Shown here one piece after another: positions 42,749-54,760 of a stretch of 64,000 nucleotides of DNA (position 1 is its first letter; each line of letters starts with the position of its first letter). A program made the translations under genes and the position numbers. The notes beneath the pieces are model-generated. The model did not search any database and was not told the DNA's origin. It worked only from the letters and a program-made list of their open reading frames with translations. The stretch is from contig CM018038.1 in NCBI GenBank assembly GCA_008638375.1, positions 28,618,753 through 28,682,752 of the forward strand. Reading direction: 5' to 3'. The DNA is from Nyssa sinensis. Its lineage: Eukaryota > Streptophyta > Magnoliopsida > Cornales > Nyssaceae.

Positions 42749-44056
42749 GGTTTTATAATAGAAAAAGATAACATATAAGATTTTTTTTTTTTTTTCATAA
42801 TTTATCATCAGAAGACCCATGCCAAACCTGAATTTGCAATTTGAGACAACGCAAAGTTAGAAAAACATGTAATGAATTTTTATGAATCATCTAGAACACC
42901 TTTCAAATAGAAAAATACTTTTCATCATAGGATTTTTTTTTTTTTTGATAAGTTACATACAATTAAGATTTTAAGAGGTAGAAGAAAAGTGTAAGGTTTA
43001 TTGAAGGAAATAGGTTGAATTGGATTGGTTTAGAAAGTGATATCTTGTTGGAATTGTTGAGAATTAGTCATTGGAAATTTTGGACATCAACTATTTCTTT
43101 GAGGCCAAAAAGTCAAGGTTCATCACATGTCACAAAGTATCAAAAGCTTCTCTCAAGTTCACAAATTTAACTTCGTTGAATAGAAAGACTTGGTAGATAT
43201 TGATAAACTAGTGGACTTCTCCTATTATTATTAGAAGCTGGTTTTCAAAATTAGAAACATTTTGACCACCATGAACATTCTAGATGTAATAAAGATTAAA
43301 TATAACGACCCAATAACATGACTTAACATAAGACCCACAGGCCACTACTATAACTTAAGTCTAGCAAATCCAAAAACTATTGAAATACCCTTTATTCCTA
43401 ATTCCTAATAAAACATAAATAAAACTATACCTGTACCATACTAATCCAACAATAAAATGAAATCAGACTTGACAACCCAAAAATTGGTCACAAAAGGTGC
43501 CCAATAGGCCCCAGATGAAATTCCTAATCTGTTTTTTTTACTACATGCTCTATACCAGTTTCCTTAACCACCAATTAGAAGGCTTAATGACATATAAACT
43601 GGGATCACAAATTAATTATCGAAAAAAAAAAAAAACACAATTGAAGAGAGAAAATAAATGCTTTCTAGATTGGGAGACGACAATTTACTGTTTTTATTTA
43701 TTGATCGATTTATTTATTTTTCCGAAAGCATTTATCAGGCTATTGTTCTTGGAACAAGATCACATCGTTGAACCAATGAACTTTGTGCTAGTGGAGCCAT
43801 TCCATGCTTGGAAACCTGACTTAACGCTGAAGAAACTTTAGGTATGAGAGAGCATTGGGGAAAAAGGAGAAAAAAAAAATTGACAAAAGGCAAGTTGGTT
43901 CAAGTAAAAAAAAAAAAATTGTATTAGCATAGTGGGTGTTTTGGTGATATTGACAGCAGACTACCAAGACAATCATTAGTTCTATAACCAATTAATATTT
44001 CCCCCAACTTTTTTCTTTAGATATGACTATAATAGTGGTAGTTTTATCCAAAAGAG
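42749..44056. other. AT-rich stretch, no gene; possible LINE tail on minus strand
   Basis: A T run at 42936-42949 followed by gataagttac matches the reverse complement of the LINE ends seen elsewhere and may be another very short 3'-end insertion, but no flanking duplication was found. The rest shows no supported feature; the short ORF at 43497-43841 has no recognisable domain. Confidence 0.4.
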
Positions 44057-44277
44057 CCCCAGGCACTTTTTTTTTTCGTTCAACGGAAGAAGAACATTTA
44101 TTAATAAAAGAAGAGATACAACATCAATGGTCCGCAACAAGAAAAGGTTCCAAACAAACCAGGGGAACCTCTAACCAAAACAAAACCTCAGCAGTAGAGG
44201 AAGCAAACCTAGCCAACTCATTTGCTACAGAATTAGCAGAACGACCAACATGAATCAATTGACATAACCCCAGGCAC
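44057..44277 (-). mobile_element. 5'-truncated LINE with 10-bp target duplication
   Basis: ccccaggcac at 44057-44066 and 44268-44277 flanks a 201-bp insert beginning with a T run (minus-strand tail). The minus strand encodes the end of an RNase H-like domain ('HVGRSANSVANELARFA'), found at the C-terminus of some plant LINEs. It lies about 350 bp downstream of the small membrane-protein gene's stop. Confidence 0.85.
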
Positions 44278-44630
44278 ATCAGTCCGTATATTATATATGA
44301 ACTTAATATTCTGTTTGTAAAGTATTTTCTATAATCTAAATGGATGCTCTAAGGGAGAGCATTGTACAGTCCAAATAAACTCTTTTTTTTGAATACTCTC
44401 AATACACATTAAAAGAAAAAAAAAATGGCACAGAAGAGATTGACCAAGGTCAAGGAATTCAACAGATCCCTAGTGTAACATTTAATACAACAAGCATACG
44501 TGCTTGCATACATATCTACATACACACAGTAAAATTAGGGTCAATGAAACAGAAATCATCAAAAGGTTACATGAAGTGATCAACACCAAATTAAAATCAA
44601 TAACAGCAAAGGAATTGAAAGGAAAGGATA

Positions 44631-44791
44631 TTACCACTGCAAAGCCGAATTTTGGGCATTGATGCTGCCGTAAAATCGAGAAAGCCGCCCGCGCGTTGGG
44701 GGTTTTGGCTTTACGGGTTTCTTTCTCAAGCCAAAGATTTCTTGCACTAACGGAACATGAACCAGCACTAGCTTCCACGCCAACAACCAAC
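44631..44791 (-). CDS. Small single-pass membrane protein, exon 2
   Basis: The 84-base intron ends ggtttatgtag. The exon completes a Gly codon and reads WLLAWKLVLVHVPLVQEIFG, then a basic tail 'LRKKPVKPKPPTRGRLSRFY' and 'GSINAQNSALQW' before TAA at 44633-44631. The hydrophobic stretch spanning the junction is long enough for one membrane helix; the KKP/KPK/RGR tail would face the cytosol by the positive-inside rule. No frameshift or stop is present, in contrast to every other coding relic nearby, which argues for a functional gene. An alternative donor (gtaatat at 44634) could extend the coding region, so the last two residues are less certain. Confidence 0.8.
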
Positions 44792-44875
44792 CTACATAAA
44801 CCAATCAAAGCCTCATATTAGAAGAAATTTTCAACAACCCATATGATCTATATATATGTAGAGATAGAGAAATAC

Positions 44876-44966
44876 CTAGAAAAATTAAGGAGAGGACGAA
44901 TGAGATGGCGAGTATGGGACGAAGAAGAAACAGACTAATATAATCCCAATAAGGATAAGAATCCAT
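44876..44966 (-). CDS. Small single-pass membrane protein, exon 1
   Basis: ATG at 44966 opens MDSYPYWDYISLFLLRPILA, continuing into a strongly hydrophobic segment (residues 10-38 of the spliced protein). The exon ends CTAG/gtattt in phase 1 after 30 codons plus one base. Joined to exon 2 it gives an intact 83-residue protein with the N-terminal helix in the membrane and a basic, Pro-rich C-terminal tail. I recall very similar short plant proteins annotated only as uncharacterised membrane proteins; the layout resembles animal SMIM13, but homology is my inference. The two exons together use 252 bases including the stop. Confidence 0.8.
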
Positions 44967-45017
44967 TGATGAACTCAACAAGTTTCAATTTGGCCTAAGT
45001 AAGAGAGAAGACTTCAA

Positions 45018-45047
45018 TTACAGCATGTCTTCTCTTCTCCAAGTCAT
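45018..45047 (-). promoter_or_regulatory. Possible upstream ORF before the small membrane-protein gene
   Basis: ATG at 45047 opens a 9-codon frame ending TAA at 45018, 51 bases before the main start. It would dampen translation if transcribed; the transcription start is not known. Confidence 0.35.
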
Positions 45048-45099
45048 CAACCTTGTATACCCCAGCACCTAACCACGGTTTGCCGCTTCACTGTATTGT

Positions 45100-48000
45100 T
45101 CTCGATCAAATGCGAATTCCACAATTCCATCCTCCTCCTTAGAGCTAATAAAAATAGGTCTACGAATTCAGGGAGTCTTTTAAAATTTTTTTCTCACATT
45201 TTAAAATTTTATAACTTATAAATTATTTTTAATAATATATATATATATATATATATATTTAAATTTTAAAAATTGATATCTATCAAATAGGTTGTATATT
45301 AAATATGAAATTTTTTAAAAAAATTTGCTTCTCATATTGTAAAATTTTGTTTTCTCATAATAAGATATATTATAAAATTTTACAGTTTAAACAAGATAGT
45401 GAAATTTCAATTATTGAATATGAAAATTTGAAAAAAAAAAAATTTGCTTCTCAAACTATAACTATCCCTGAATGAGGCATACTATAAAGTTTTTCAATTT
45501 AAAGAAGATAATGAAATTTTAATTTTGTTATGAATTTTTTGGTTACTATTAGTTTTATTCAGTTTTTTTGAGTTGCATTTTACTTGTCAAATGTCTTTTA
45601 AGTAGTGAAATTTACAACAAAAAATACATTATTTAAAAACAAAAAGTGGATAGTAAAATTTTACTTTTGTGTAATTATTTACACAAAATACCCATTTTTT
45701 CCCTTAGACATGAGCCATCCCTCCTCTTCTCCCCCAAGACCCATGTACCTATATCTCTGTCAAGTCTCAAGAACAAAGGTATATGGGCATTTGGCCTTCG
45801 TCTCAAAATACAAAAAGATATAGAGATATCAGATGGCCAACAACGGTTAGGGTAATCCACTTAGACGATCAGTTCCAAGAGTTTAAGCAGCTAATTCTAG
45901 CCAAGAACATTGTCTCTCAAAATCCTAGTTGTTTCCTCTACAGCTGTGGTGGTTGACAGTGGTTGAAAGTGGTGCCCATTCCATGGCCTTGCACTGGTGT
46001 GGAGAGATATAGTGAGAGAAGAGGGACAATGGGCAATGAAGAGTTTTATTCACCTTTACTGGATCGACAATGGAGAATCAACAATGCAGGAGAACGATTT
46101 GGGCGAGTAAGAAAGATAAACATAGAGATCGGTGTCAGAGGCGACGTCAGAGGGTTTCTTCAATTTGGAAGTTTTCTATTTTTTACGAATGTGTTATTTG
46201 CGAATTTCCTATTTTGGATGAATGTGTTATTGGGAGTATTAGTGTCGTTATATAAAAAAATTATAAGTAACATGTCATCATAATGGACCTGAACTTAAAA
46301 ATAGAAATAACGAAGTCCTTCACATTGAATTAAAAACATTCATGGACCTTTAATAATACAACTATTTGTTCAGGGACTTAAGGATGATTAACCCATAAAA
46401 TTATATTGTAATCATTATATAATTTTGTGATTAAGTTTTTATTTATCCCTAATTATTTTATTTTAAATTTTAAACCATTCAATTATTAAAGCGAAAGCCT
46501 TGTAGCTTAAGTGGTATCTCATTGGCTTTATATAGCCTAAGCCTCATTTTATGGTGTGAGCTAGGTGCTTGACCATTGGGATCGACTTTCCATTGGCCTT
46601 ATAGAGTCTTGAAAGCTCTTATCATGTGAATTTTTTTTTATTAAAACACGTCTTATATAAGCTTTCCTAGGATGCCATTGAATATGTTTTTAAAAACTAT
46701 TTTATATTTTTGGAAACAAGGAAATCTAAAAATATTATAAAAAAAAATCATTTGACTATACATACTTGAAAACTATTTTCAATTTCTTTTTGAAAAGAAT
46801 TCCCTCTTAAGAAACAAGTAAAAGTACTTTTTTGTGTTTCAAAAATTATAATTCAATATAAAATGAAAACAACAAAAAAACACATAGTTTCAAAATTCTG
46901 TTCCTTCACATTCTATAGAACACAAAAAAAAAAAAAAGTGAATAAAAAAAAGTATTTTTTTCCAATAATACTCTAATCTTGATTTTCTAATTTAGTAAAT
47001 ATATATATATATATATATATATTTATTTCGTGGTCTATTTCTCATAAATAGTGTACTCACTAAAATTTATAGTTACACTTTTTTACAGTGGTATAATACT
47101 TTGAAAAAAAAAGGAGTTAAACTTGTTTTGCTAACAAAACTGTCCTTTCATAAAATAAAAAACTTTAATAAACTATAGAGGTGAACTTTTACATAGAGTT
47201 TGGGAGTTTGGTTAATAAAAAGTTGCAAATAACTAGAAAAGTAACTTTTTATTTATTACATCGACGGTATCACTATCACATTTCTTTGTGTTACAAAATT
47301 CCAACATAGAAGAGAACCCATATATCACATATCCACCAATTTTACCACCTATCACAATAGGCAGTCTAACAGGGGCCTTGAGACAGACATAACTAGGAGG
47401 GAAAGTTTTTACAATAGTCAATTTTTTCAAATTTAAAACTTTTAAACTCTTTTAAAATTAATCATCCTAACTAAACACTGTAGAAAAATTTATTTTCCTT
47501 TCATCACTTTTTCCCTTGCCTCACTTTCTAGTACTTTTATTTACTCGAATTCCTTTTCTCATAATAAAAGAAATGCCTAAATTGAGATCAATTTTTCAAG
47601 TCACTTAACATGCAAGGCTGATCTCTAATTTCTTTATTTATTTTTTTGAAAAATAATATTCACATTCTCCTTTTAGTCATTGACACTTTTACCTTCACTT
47701 TTTTTTTAAAGAAAAATATAAAAATGTCCTTAATTAAAAATGAATATCTTTTGTTTGTGTGCAAGGGAAATTAAATAATTTTATAATAAAGAGATGTGTA
47801 AAGAATATACTTGCATGTGAAAAATACACCCTATTTTAATTAATCGAAACCTAATAATGTTAGATTTAATTAATTATGATCGTTGTCAAAAAGTTCACTA
47901 AACTTAACTTGTGAGGTTGGTTACAATATAATGGATTCTCTTATTAAATTATGTAGACAATGAATTCAAATATATTAAACATTTATAATTAAATAATTAA

Positions 48001-48540
48001 AATAGTGAAAATAAAAAAGATACCATGAATTTACGTGAAAAAATATTATGAGAAAAATCCATCAGGTGCAAAAGATTTCACTAATCAAAAGGAACACAAT
48101 ACAAATTTACAAAGACAAATTCTCAAATAACTAACTTGCCACTGCTCTATAGATTACTACTAGTCTATCTACATAATTATCTTCTTGTTGCTTGTTTCTT
48201 CTTGATCAGCCTTTTACAACCACAACACCATTTATGATATGCAAATCCACTACTACTTGTAGGTGTGTAACTTTCTTGTGTAATGGACGTATGTGCCTTA
48301 CCTGTTATATGTCTCTATGTGTATTGCTTGACACTAGGTATGTAAACTTTGACACAAGGTATTGTCGACTTTGTTATAAGAACCGACTATATGAAAATAT
48401 GAAGCTAAATATCACTTTATTGATCTCAATGCTTCAAGAACTTGGGATTGTTTACGTGAGACACATAAATGTCCTATTTATAACAAAAATAATAGAAATC
48501 CTAATCCTGATCGGAATAAGTTCACACAACTAATCAATGG
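45100..48540. other. AT-rich intergenic stretch
   Basis: TA microsatellites at about 45234-45260 and 46999-47022, homopolymer runs and a possible SINE (46491-46638). The sequence at 46270-46395 ('gaagtccttcacattgaatt', 'ggacttaaggatgattaacc') looks like the end of a DNA transposon but I could not find its partner end. No gene supported. Confidence 0.45.
46491..46638 (+). mobile_element. Possible tRNA-derived SINE
   Basis: The head tagcttaagtggt fits a Pol III A box, with a weak B-box-like segment about 45 bases later. The repeated 'cattggc(c)tt(t)ata' motif and a terminal T run follow. Flanking aattattaaa and tttattaaaa may be a worn target duplication. Confidence 0.4.
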
Positions 48541-49114
48541 TGCAAAAAAGACTGTGTGCGTTCGAATGAACAAGCATACTATGTTTGAAAACCTATCTCG
48601 AGTGGTTGGCATGATAGGAAGAATTGAAAGAGGACCACAAATTGGAGCCCAACTTGATTCCTAAGATGACTAAAGAATCCAGATTATGAAATCTCAGAAG
48701 TTATACCTAGCCCCTAAATTTTGGCATAGTGGGGGACTTGAATGAAAGTCATTTCTAGATTTTGAAGGAAAGGTTACCAAAAGATCAGGAAAATATTTAA
48801 AATTGATCCAGACCTTTTCTAGGGCCAAACATGATTAGAACTTGAGTTGATTTATGTGATGAGAATAAATCTAAAAAGTTCCCTTTCGAAAGTCATTTCG
48901 TTGGCCTCAACTAGTCTGTTTCTAAGCCAGTTGTGGGTACCTGCTTTTGGACAACACCTGTGTTATTTAACATGTTTGTTGTCAAGAAATACTCAAGAAA
49001 GTCTTATTTGTATCCTCGTTGCAGCTTGCAAAATTAATTTTTTAGGAAAAATCATGGTTTTTCAAAAAAAATTCAAAAAATAGGAAACATTTTGTAGAGT
49101 GGGAGAGCAGCTCT

Positions 49115-49171
49115 CTCTGTGCCGATCAGCACACAGAGGCTTTTAACCTCTATGCCAATTAGCCAATAGAG
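49115..49171. repeat. Two tandem 24-bp hairpin units
   Basis: Units at 49115-49138 (ctctgtgcc...cacacagag) and 49148-49171 (ctctatgcc...caatagag) each fold into a short stem and are related to one another. The fifth pair is G-C in one and A-T in the other, a compensatory change. They lie in unassigned DNA left of the LTR at 49.8 kb, possibly its internal region. Confidence 0.65.
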
Positions 49172-49792
49172 AGGGGTATTTTTTTTGACTTTCTCGATTT
49201 TTCTGACTTCGCAAATTTGCGGGAAAAAGTCTGTGTGTGTCTTACCAAAACTGAGTTTGAGATCCTGAATCATGAATTTATGGCCGATTATATGCATAAT
49301 GCTTCGATCAGGTAAAGGTTTCAAGGTTCCCCTTCTGACAGGACGTGCCATGTACCTCCCACAGTCACTTAGATTGTAATGATTATGGTCAAATGGTACC
49401 GCATCACCTTTTTGCATACCATCCCAAAGGCACTAGAGTGTAGTGTCCCTGGTCAAGCGATATTTGATCAAGGAGTGGAGGGTTTTCATCGGCGACACCC
49501 ATCAAGCTGAGTGAGTATACGAGACGACGCTCTAACTGTCTGAGGTTTGGAGAGTATGTAGTGCAAATGCAATGTATGAAAGTGATGTGTGTGTAAGGTA
49601 TTCAGATTTTAGTAATTTTTCATTCATCCATCCAAACATTCAAGCATACATCCATACATCCATTCATCCAACATAAAGCATAAAAATAAATGAATGTAAA
49701 ACAAGTAAACAAGATAATCTTGAAGTGAATACTTCATTGATTTTAGCCCTCTTTAGTCCTCAGTGGAGTCACCACTGTGGGTGCCAGCACCA

Positions 49793-51618
49793 AAAAAAAA
49801 TGGGGAAATGATGTGTCATCCCTTTTTCGTGGATTTAGAGGGATCCCGACTGTCTCATTCCCTTAAAGTGGGAAAGAACGCCTCTTATGAGAGATTGAGA
49901 TTGAGGAGTCGCTAGTTTGTTTTTGGGCATGAAACAAGCAAACTTATTACAAGATTGAACAATACATATAAAGGAAAACTGAAAGGAATAAAAAATAAAT
50001 TACATTGCGTTGATTCCTAACTACATACTAAAGATTCCTTGACATGGATCAGAACAAAGATAAAGTACTGAAAAATATAAACATAGAGAAACGGGTTTGG
50101 GGGGCTAAAGTACGGAGTGGGAAGGTGTTAGGCACCCACTTCGCCTGATCCGGATGGATCGGCCTTGAATATTCACTTGCAAGGCTGTTTTTTTATGAGA
50201 AAATTGAAAAGAAAATGTGAGTATAGAAGAAATAAATAATAAAGAATCTGGTATAAAGAAGTAAAAACAAAATAAAAAAGGTAGGAAATAAATTTGACTC
50301 GGGCCTGAAGGCTTCCTACATATCTGTTCAGAAAATAGAATCAGAGTCATGTAGTTCTTCGGTTTACCCTCTTTTATCAAGAATGATAAAAGAGGTGATA
50401 TCAACGAGATCTAAAGAAAAAAATTGTTAAGGGTTTGAGAGTGTGCCTTATTCAGTCGTGACAGTCGGATAGACCTTTGGCTTGTTCTTGGGTTCGGAAA
50501 GCGTCGCTTTGACTAGTTTCACGGAAAGAGGTTGTCACCTCAGCAGAGGAAGGGTTCTTGTAGAGAGAACCCTAGAATTAACCTAATAACGTAAACCTAT
50601 GGAAATCGTCTTCCCTTAGTATGTTTTTGTGTTCCTTAGATTGATAGCCTAGAGGCTCTATTTATTGAAAATATAGAAATATGATCCAAGGGTCTAAAAT
50701 GAAACCCTAAAATAGAGAACTAGGATCATGTCTTGAGTGATAATTATCTAATTAAATAAATAAAAAATTAAATAATAATGATCATAACTAAATGAATTAA
50801 TAAATAATTATGACAATGTACGAACCAATAGAATTAGTATCTACATGCAAGAGCCAATAAGATAAAAGAGAAATAGAATTTAAATAGAAAATAAACTCTA
50901 AAATGAAAATGTCTAGGTTCAATGTATCTCCATTTAAGGAAATATTAAGCAACCAGATTTATGGAAACTCTAAAAGTGGAAAGTCCTAATTAAGCCTAAA
51001 TAGACTACTATCACTCAAGATTACTAAATCGCCCCTAATTCGGTAGAGAATCTCTAAATTGCCACAAGACATGTGAAATGACCAAATTACTCCCAACTCG
51101 TCACCAAAGGGCTAAAATTACCCAATTACCACCATATGGGTAATATGATATAAAAATTATAAAAATGCCCTTCAAGTAACTAGGAAGTTCTTCTGAGGGT
51201 AAGATTGTGCAGAAATTACCAAAATGGCTTTAGTGGGCAAAAAGGTACCAAAATTACCGAAACTCCCTTCAATGGTCAAGAGAGTCCTAATGGGAGTGAG
51301 AATCTATCGGGAAGAGTCTTACTTAGACTGAAGATTCTAACATGAGAGTCCTAACGAGAGTGAGACTCTATCGAAAAGAGTCCTACTATACTGGGACTTT
51401 GTTAAGAGGAGTTCTAATGCAACCAAGACTCTAGCAAAAGAGTCTTAGTGGAAGTAGGACTCTGTCAAAAGGAGTCCCAATGGAATTGGGACTTTGGTAG
51501 GAGAGTCCTAGTGAGAATAGGACTCTCTGTCAGGAGGAGTCCTAATGGAAATGGATTTCTTGGTATAACTTCCAAATTGCTACTACTTAATCAAAGGTCA
51601 CAAAATGAGGTGTCTACA
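49793..51618 (-). repeat. Probable long terminal repeat of a Gypsy-type element (minus strand)
   Basis: On the minus strand the block opens tgtagacacctcatttt, a common start of plant Gypsy LTRs, at 51618. At the other end (about 49793) the minus strand continues tggtgctggcaccc then acagtggtgactccactgag, which looks like a primer site and leader. No second LTR or coding region is in the window, so it is a partial element or a solo LTR with some leader. Boundaries, especially the left, are approximate. Confidence 0.55.
51285..51555. repeat. Degenerate ~32-bp minisatellite inside the LTR
   Basis: About nine units share the frame 'gagtcctaatggaa-t-ggactct-t--aa'. Recognisable starts include gagagtcctaatgggag, gagagtcctaacgagag, agagtcctactatact, gagtcccaatggaattggg and gagtcctaatggaaatgg. 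In minus orientation this lies near the LTR start, where enhancers sit. Confidence 0.8.
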
Positions 51619-54431
51619 CTTGCCAAAATAAAAATTCTTACTACTTGTTTGATTAGTTGCGTAATCCACTTTTACATAGCATTTTAAGGTGAAAGTTCAT
51701 CATTTTAAATGGATCTATTTAAAAAAAGTTATTGCTATATAAAAATAATGTTTAAAATCATGAATTTGATTATTCCAAGAACATTGCCTATTTTTGCAAA
51801 CATTTTCATTCAAGTTAATACATTTTTTATATTAAAATGTTATATAAATTTGTGAATGAAATCATTTGAACCTAAAAAGTTTCTAAACGATATATAAAAA
51901 AAAGATGTCTACATAAGACCTTAATAGCTCGGTTGGAAGGAGAGGATTGGAGAGAAAAAGAAAAGATTAAGGTAGAGACATCTAAATCTCTCATTTAAAA
52001 GTTTTTAATGGAGAGAAATAAAAAGAATAGGAAAAAAAAGTTTGAAGGTTTTAACCCATTTCTACAATCTCTCTAAAGTGGAGAGATTTGGAGAGAAAAA
52101 AAAGTGTTTCAATAAATTTTTTGAAATACAAAAAATACATATTTTATTTAAAGAATTAGAAATTATGTTAGAACTATTCGTCTATTTGTTGGCTAATCCA
52201 TAGTTGAAAAAACCATCATTGAATTGTAAAATTCACCATATTATTGAGTCTTGTGTGTTCAAGCCTTGTGTTCTCTCAAGATAAGTCTGCAACCAATCAA
52301 AGGCTATCACATTCCAAGTTGACTCATTCGATAATCACATGGAAAAGATTGATAAGTGGTTGGTGATTTTGAATTTGATCTATCTCACACACACACATAC
52401 ACACTCATGCAACTAAACTGTTTTAATCATTTCAATATATTACTGTGTGATGTGAAGTTCAATGAATAATATTAGCTCAATTGATTATATTTTTCACTTC
52501 AAGTTATTTTACAAATGGGCTATTATACTTTATTGTTCAAAATTGGACAAATTAGGGCATTTGCATTAGATTCGTTTGAACGAACCAAGTGTTCATTCCC
52601 ACGAATATATCAGTATACTTTTCATACACGATAATGAATTATTCGTCAAATATTGGTTCGAATGAAAATTTCAGAGATCCATTCGTGGGATTTTGGTTCG
52701 AACGAATGAGCCAACGAATTTTCCAGTAACATGTCTAATCACATTCATTCAATAGTTCGTTTGAACAAATGTTCCATTCATGCGAACGAATGTCACGACA
52801 ATCAGTTTCCTGTTTCAATTAGGATTGCATTTTTGGGTATGAAAAATCCTTCATATAAAAGGTTTGACTTTGTTTTGTTAGGCAAAACTTTTGGTTGCTT
52901 CAATATTGTTTTACAATAGTCTTTCCAAAAGGTTTTTATCATGCATATCATGTTCTCATATTTAATTCTTTGCACAAGAACCTTGAATCATATGCTACAC
53001 ATCGTTCATTAAGTAAAAGCTTGTGGAGTTCAAGTTTGTGCAATTGGCAGAGTTCGAGATGATGTGAAATTCACAATTGTGTTGTGATTTGCCGTTTGTG
53101 GATTTCGAAGCAACGGATTTGCTTGGGGGTTCTTGAAGATTTGAGTTTGAGAAGATTCAGATAATCAACAAGGTTTAAGAGATTAAGTTGGTGTTTGAAC
53201 TGAACCTATAATCATCAAACATCTTTTAGTGGATTCACATTTAGGTCAGTGTCCTAGGGTTTTCCAAAACAAATTCAATTGATCTGTGGTGGTTTATTCA
53301 TCAACAAATTCGATGCACTATTTCTCTCTTTACTATTATTTTATTTATAATTGCTATAGTTAATCATGGCATGCCACTGAATTTAATTACAAAATTTTAA
53401 TCCTCCCATAATTGAAGAAATAATCTTGATCTCCTTGTAGTAAAATTAAAATTGTCCAAGTTAATTTTAATTTTCTATATAGACCTATTCACCCCCTTCT
53501 AGGTCTAATACTTGACGTCTAGACATACGTTGGACCTTTCAAATTATAAATATAAAGGAAAAAGGGTATAATTGTCAAATACTTTTTTATACTTTTATTT
53601 TCTCCTCTCTCCTACTGATCATTCAAAAAAGAAATAACGTTTTCTTTACTTTTTTTCTCCTAAAATATCAAACAAGATAAAAATGAACACTTTCTTCTCT
53701 TTTATTTTAAATGATCTTTCTTTTATTTTGAATTTTACCCGTTTCTTTGAAATTCTTAATTAGACTCCCAAAATGACAAATTACATAGGATTAATTGATA
53801 AGAGTAGTATAGTTATTACATGGTGGACTGACTAGATTTTGATCCTTTTACTCATTTTGTTGAAAGAATTTTGGTGCAAATTTTAAAGGTTCACCCAAAC
53901 TTAAAAACAATAAAGAGGAGAATTTGGACATAAATTGACCCTACAAATACAACCTTGCAATTGTTGGTTTATTTTTAAAAAATTCTTTTACTTTTTTAAA
54001 TGTTTCCCTTTTTAACTTATATTTTTATCCATACAGGATTTAAAGATTTTTACACTTTTTTTTAATCTTAATTTTAAATTTATAGTTCAATAAATAGGAA
54101 TTCCATCGCCTTTTTGCATTTTGTTTTTCTATAACTTTTTAAGGTCTTTTTTTTAGGATCACTCTCTTTTATACTCCTTATCAATTAATTTAGTTTCTTA
54201 TAGAAAATTGAGTTAATTAATTAATGAAATATCTCTCAAAATAAAGGTTTAGATCCAAGCTAAAACAATTTAACTCCAAAAGTTTTTTTATTGGAGATTA
54301 ATTCCAAACTTGTTGACTTAGCATTAAGGTTTATATTTTTAAGACAAATTTTTCCCAAAAATAAATGTTTACGCAACCTAAATAATTTGATGTTGGGATG
54401 ACACTGGAATGATCGGTGCCAACAGAGATAG
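51619..54431. other. AT-rich stretch with a possible LTR-retrotransposon 3' flank
   Basis: Inverted 'ttcgaacgaat'-type motifs recur at 52570-52800. The segment 53480-53510 ('agacctattcacccccttctaggt') resembles the border of some plant Copia LTRs, but no coding region follows. The rest is AT-rich without supported genes. Confidence 0.35.
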
Positions 54432-54524
54432 GTATATGATTTGGAATACTATGTCATGGATGACCATCTGCAAAGTTTTGCTAAGCTTGAGAAGACGATG
54501 GCCACAAACAATGACTGTGATCAT
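54432..54524 (+). pseudogene. BURP-domain gene relic, left part (before the Copia insertion)
   Basis: From GTA at 54432 to the insertion point the frame reads VYDLEYYVMDDHLQSFAKLE and on to 'TNNDCDH'. After removing the Copia element and one copy of the 5-bp duplication the same frame continues at 59870. A TAG lies just upstream (54429-54431), so the exon start is either an acceptor near 54425 or already damaged. BURP proteins are plant-specific, secreted or wall-associated proteins named for BNM2, USP, RD22 and PG1-beta. Confidence 0.65.
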
Positions 54525-54748
54525 TGTGAAAGAGAAGGTATATATATATATATATATATCTTGAATATATATCAGTTGTGTGTATTGCAATGGTGACAAG
54601 GAGCTCTTTATATAGGAAAGCTGGGCAGCCATACAAGGCAACTATAAGAAAGGCAGGGGGAATATACTGAGATTATACCCTAACCTATACCATATACATT
54701 AACCCTAATTATATACAAATGTTATGGTCTATAATGATACATCTAACA
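54525..54748 (-). repeat. 3' LTR of the Copia element (left in plus view)
   Basis: Matches 59639-59864 at about 96% outside the TA microsatellite (54539-54560). Confidence 0.95.
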
Positions 54749-54760
54749 TCCCCCATCAAA
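54749..54760 (-). other. Polypurine tract of the Copia element
   Basis: The minus strand reads tttgatggggga directly before the 3' LTR, the usual plus-strand primer site. Confidence 0.85.

Noticed and set aside
44482..44808. 108-codon minus-strand ORF
   Set aside because: Out-of-frame shadow of exon 2 of the small membrane-protein gene; the true frame is joined across a short intron.
45605..46283. Overlapping ORFs on both strands
   Set aside because: No domain, no splice chain; probably part of an unidentified DNA transposon.
49073..49417. 114-codon minus-strand ORF
   Set aside because: Spans the twin hairpins and has no family signature; likely non-coding part of a retrotransposon.
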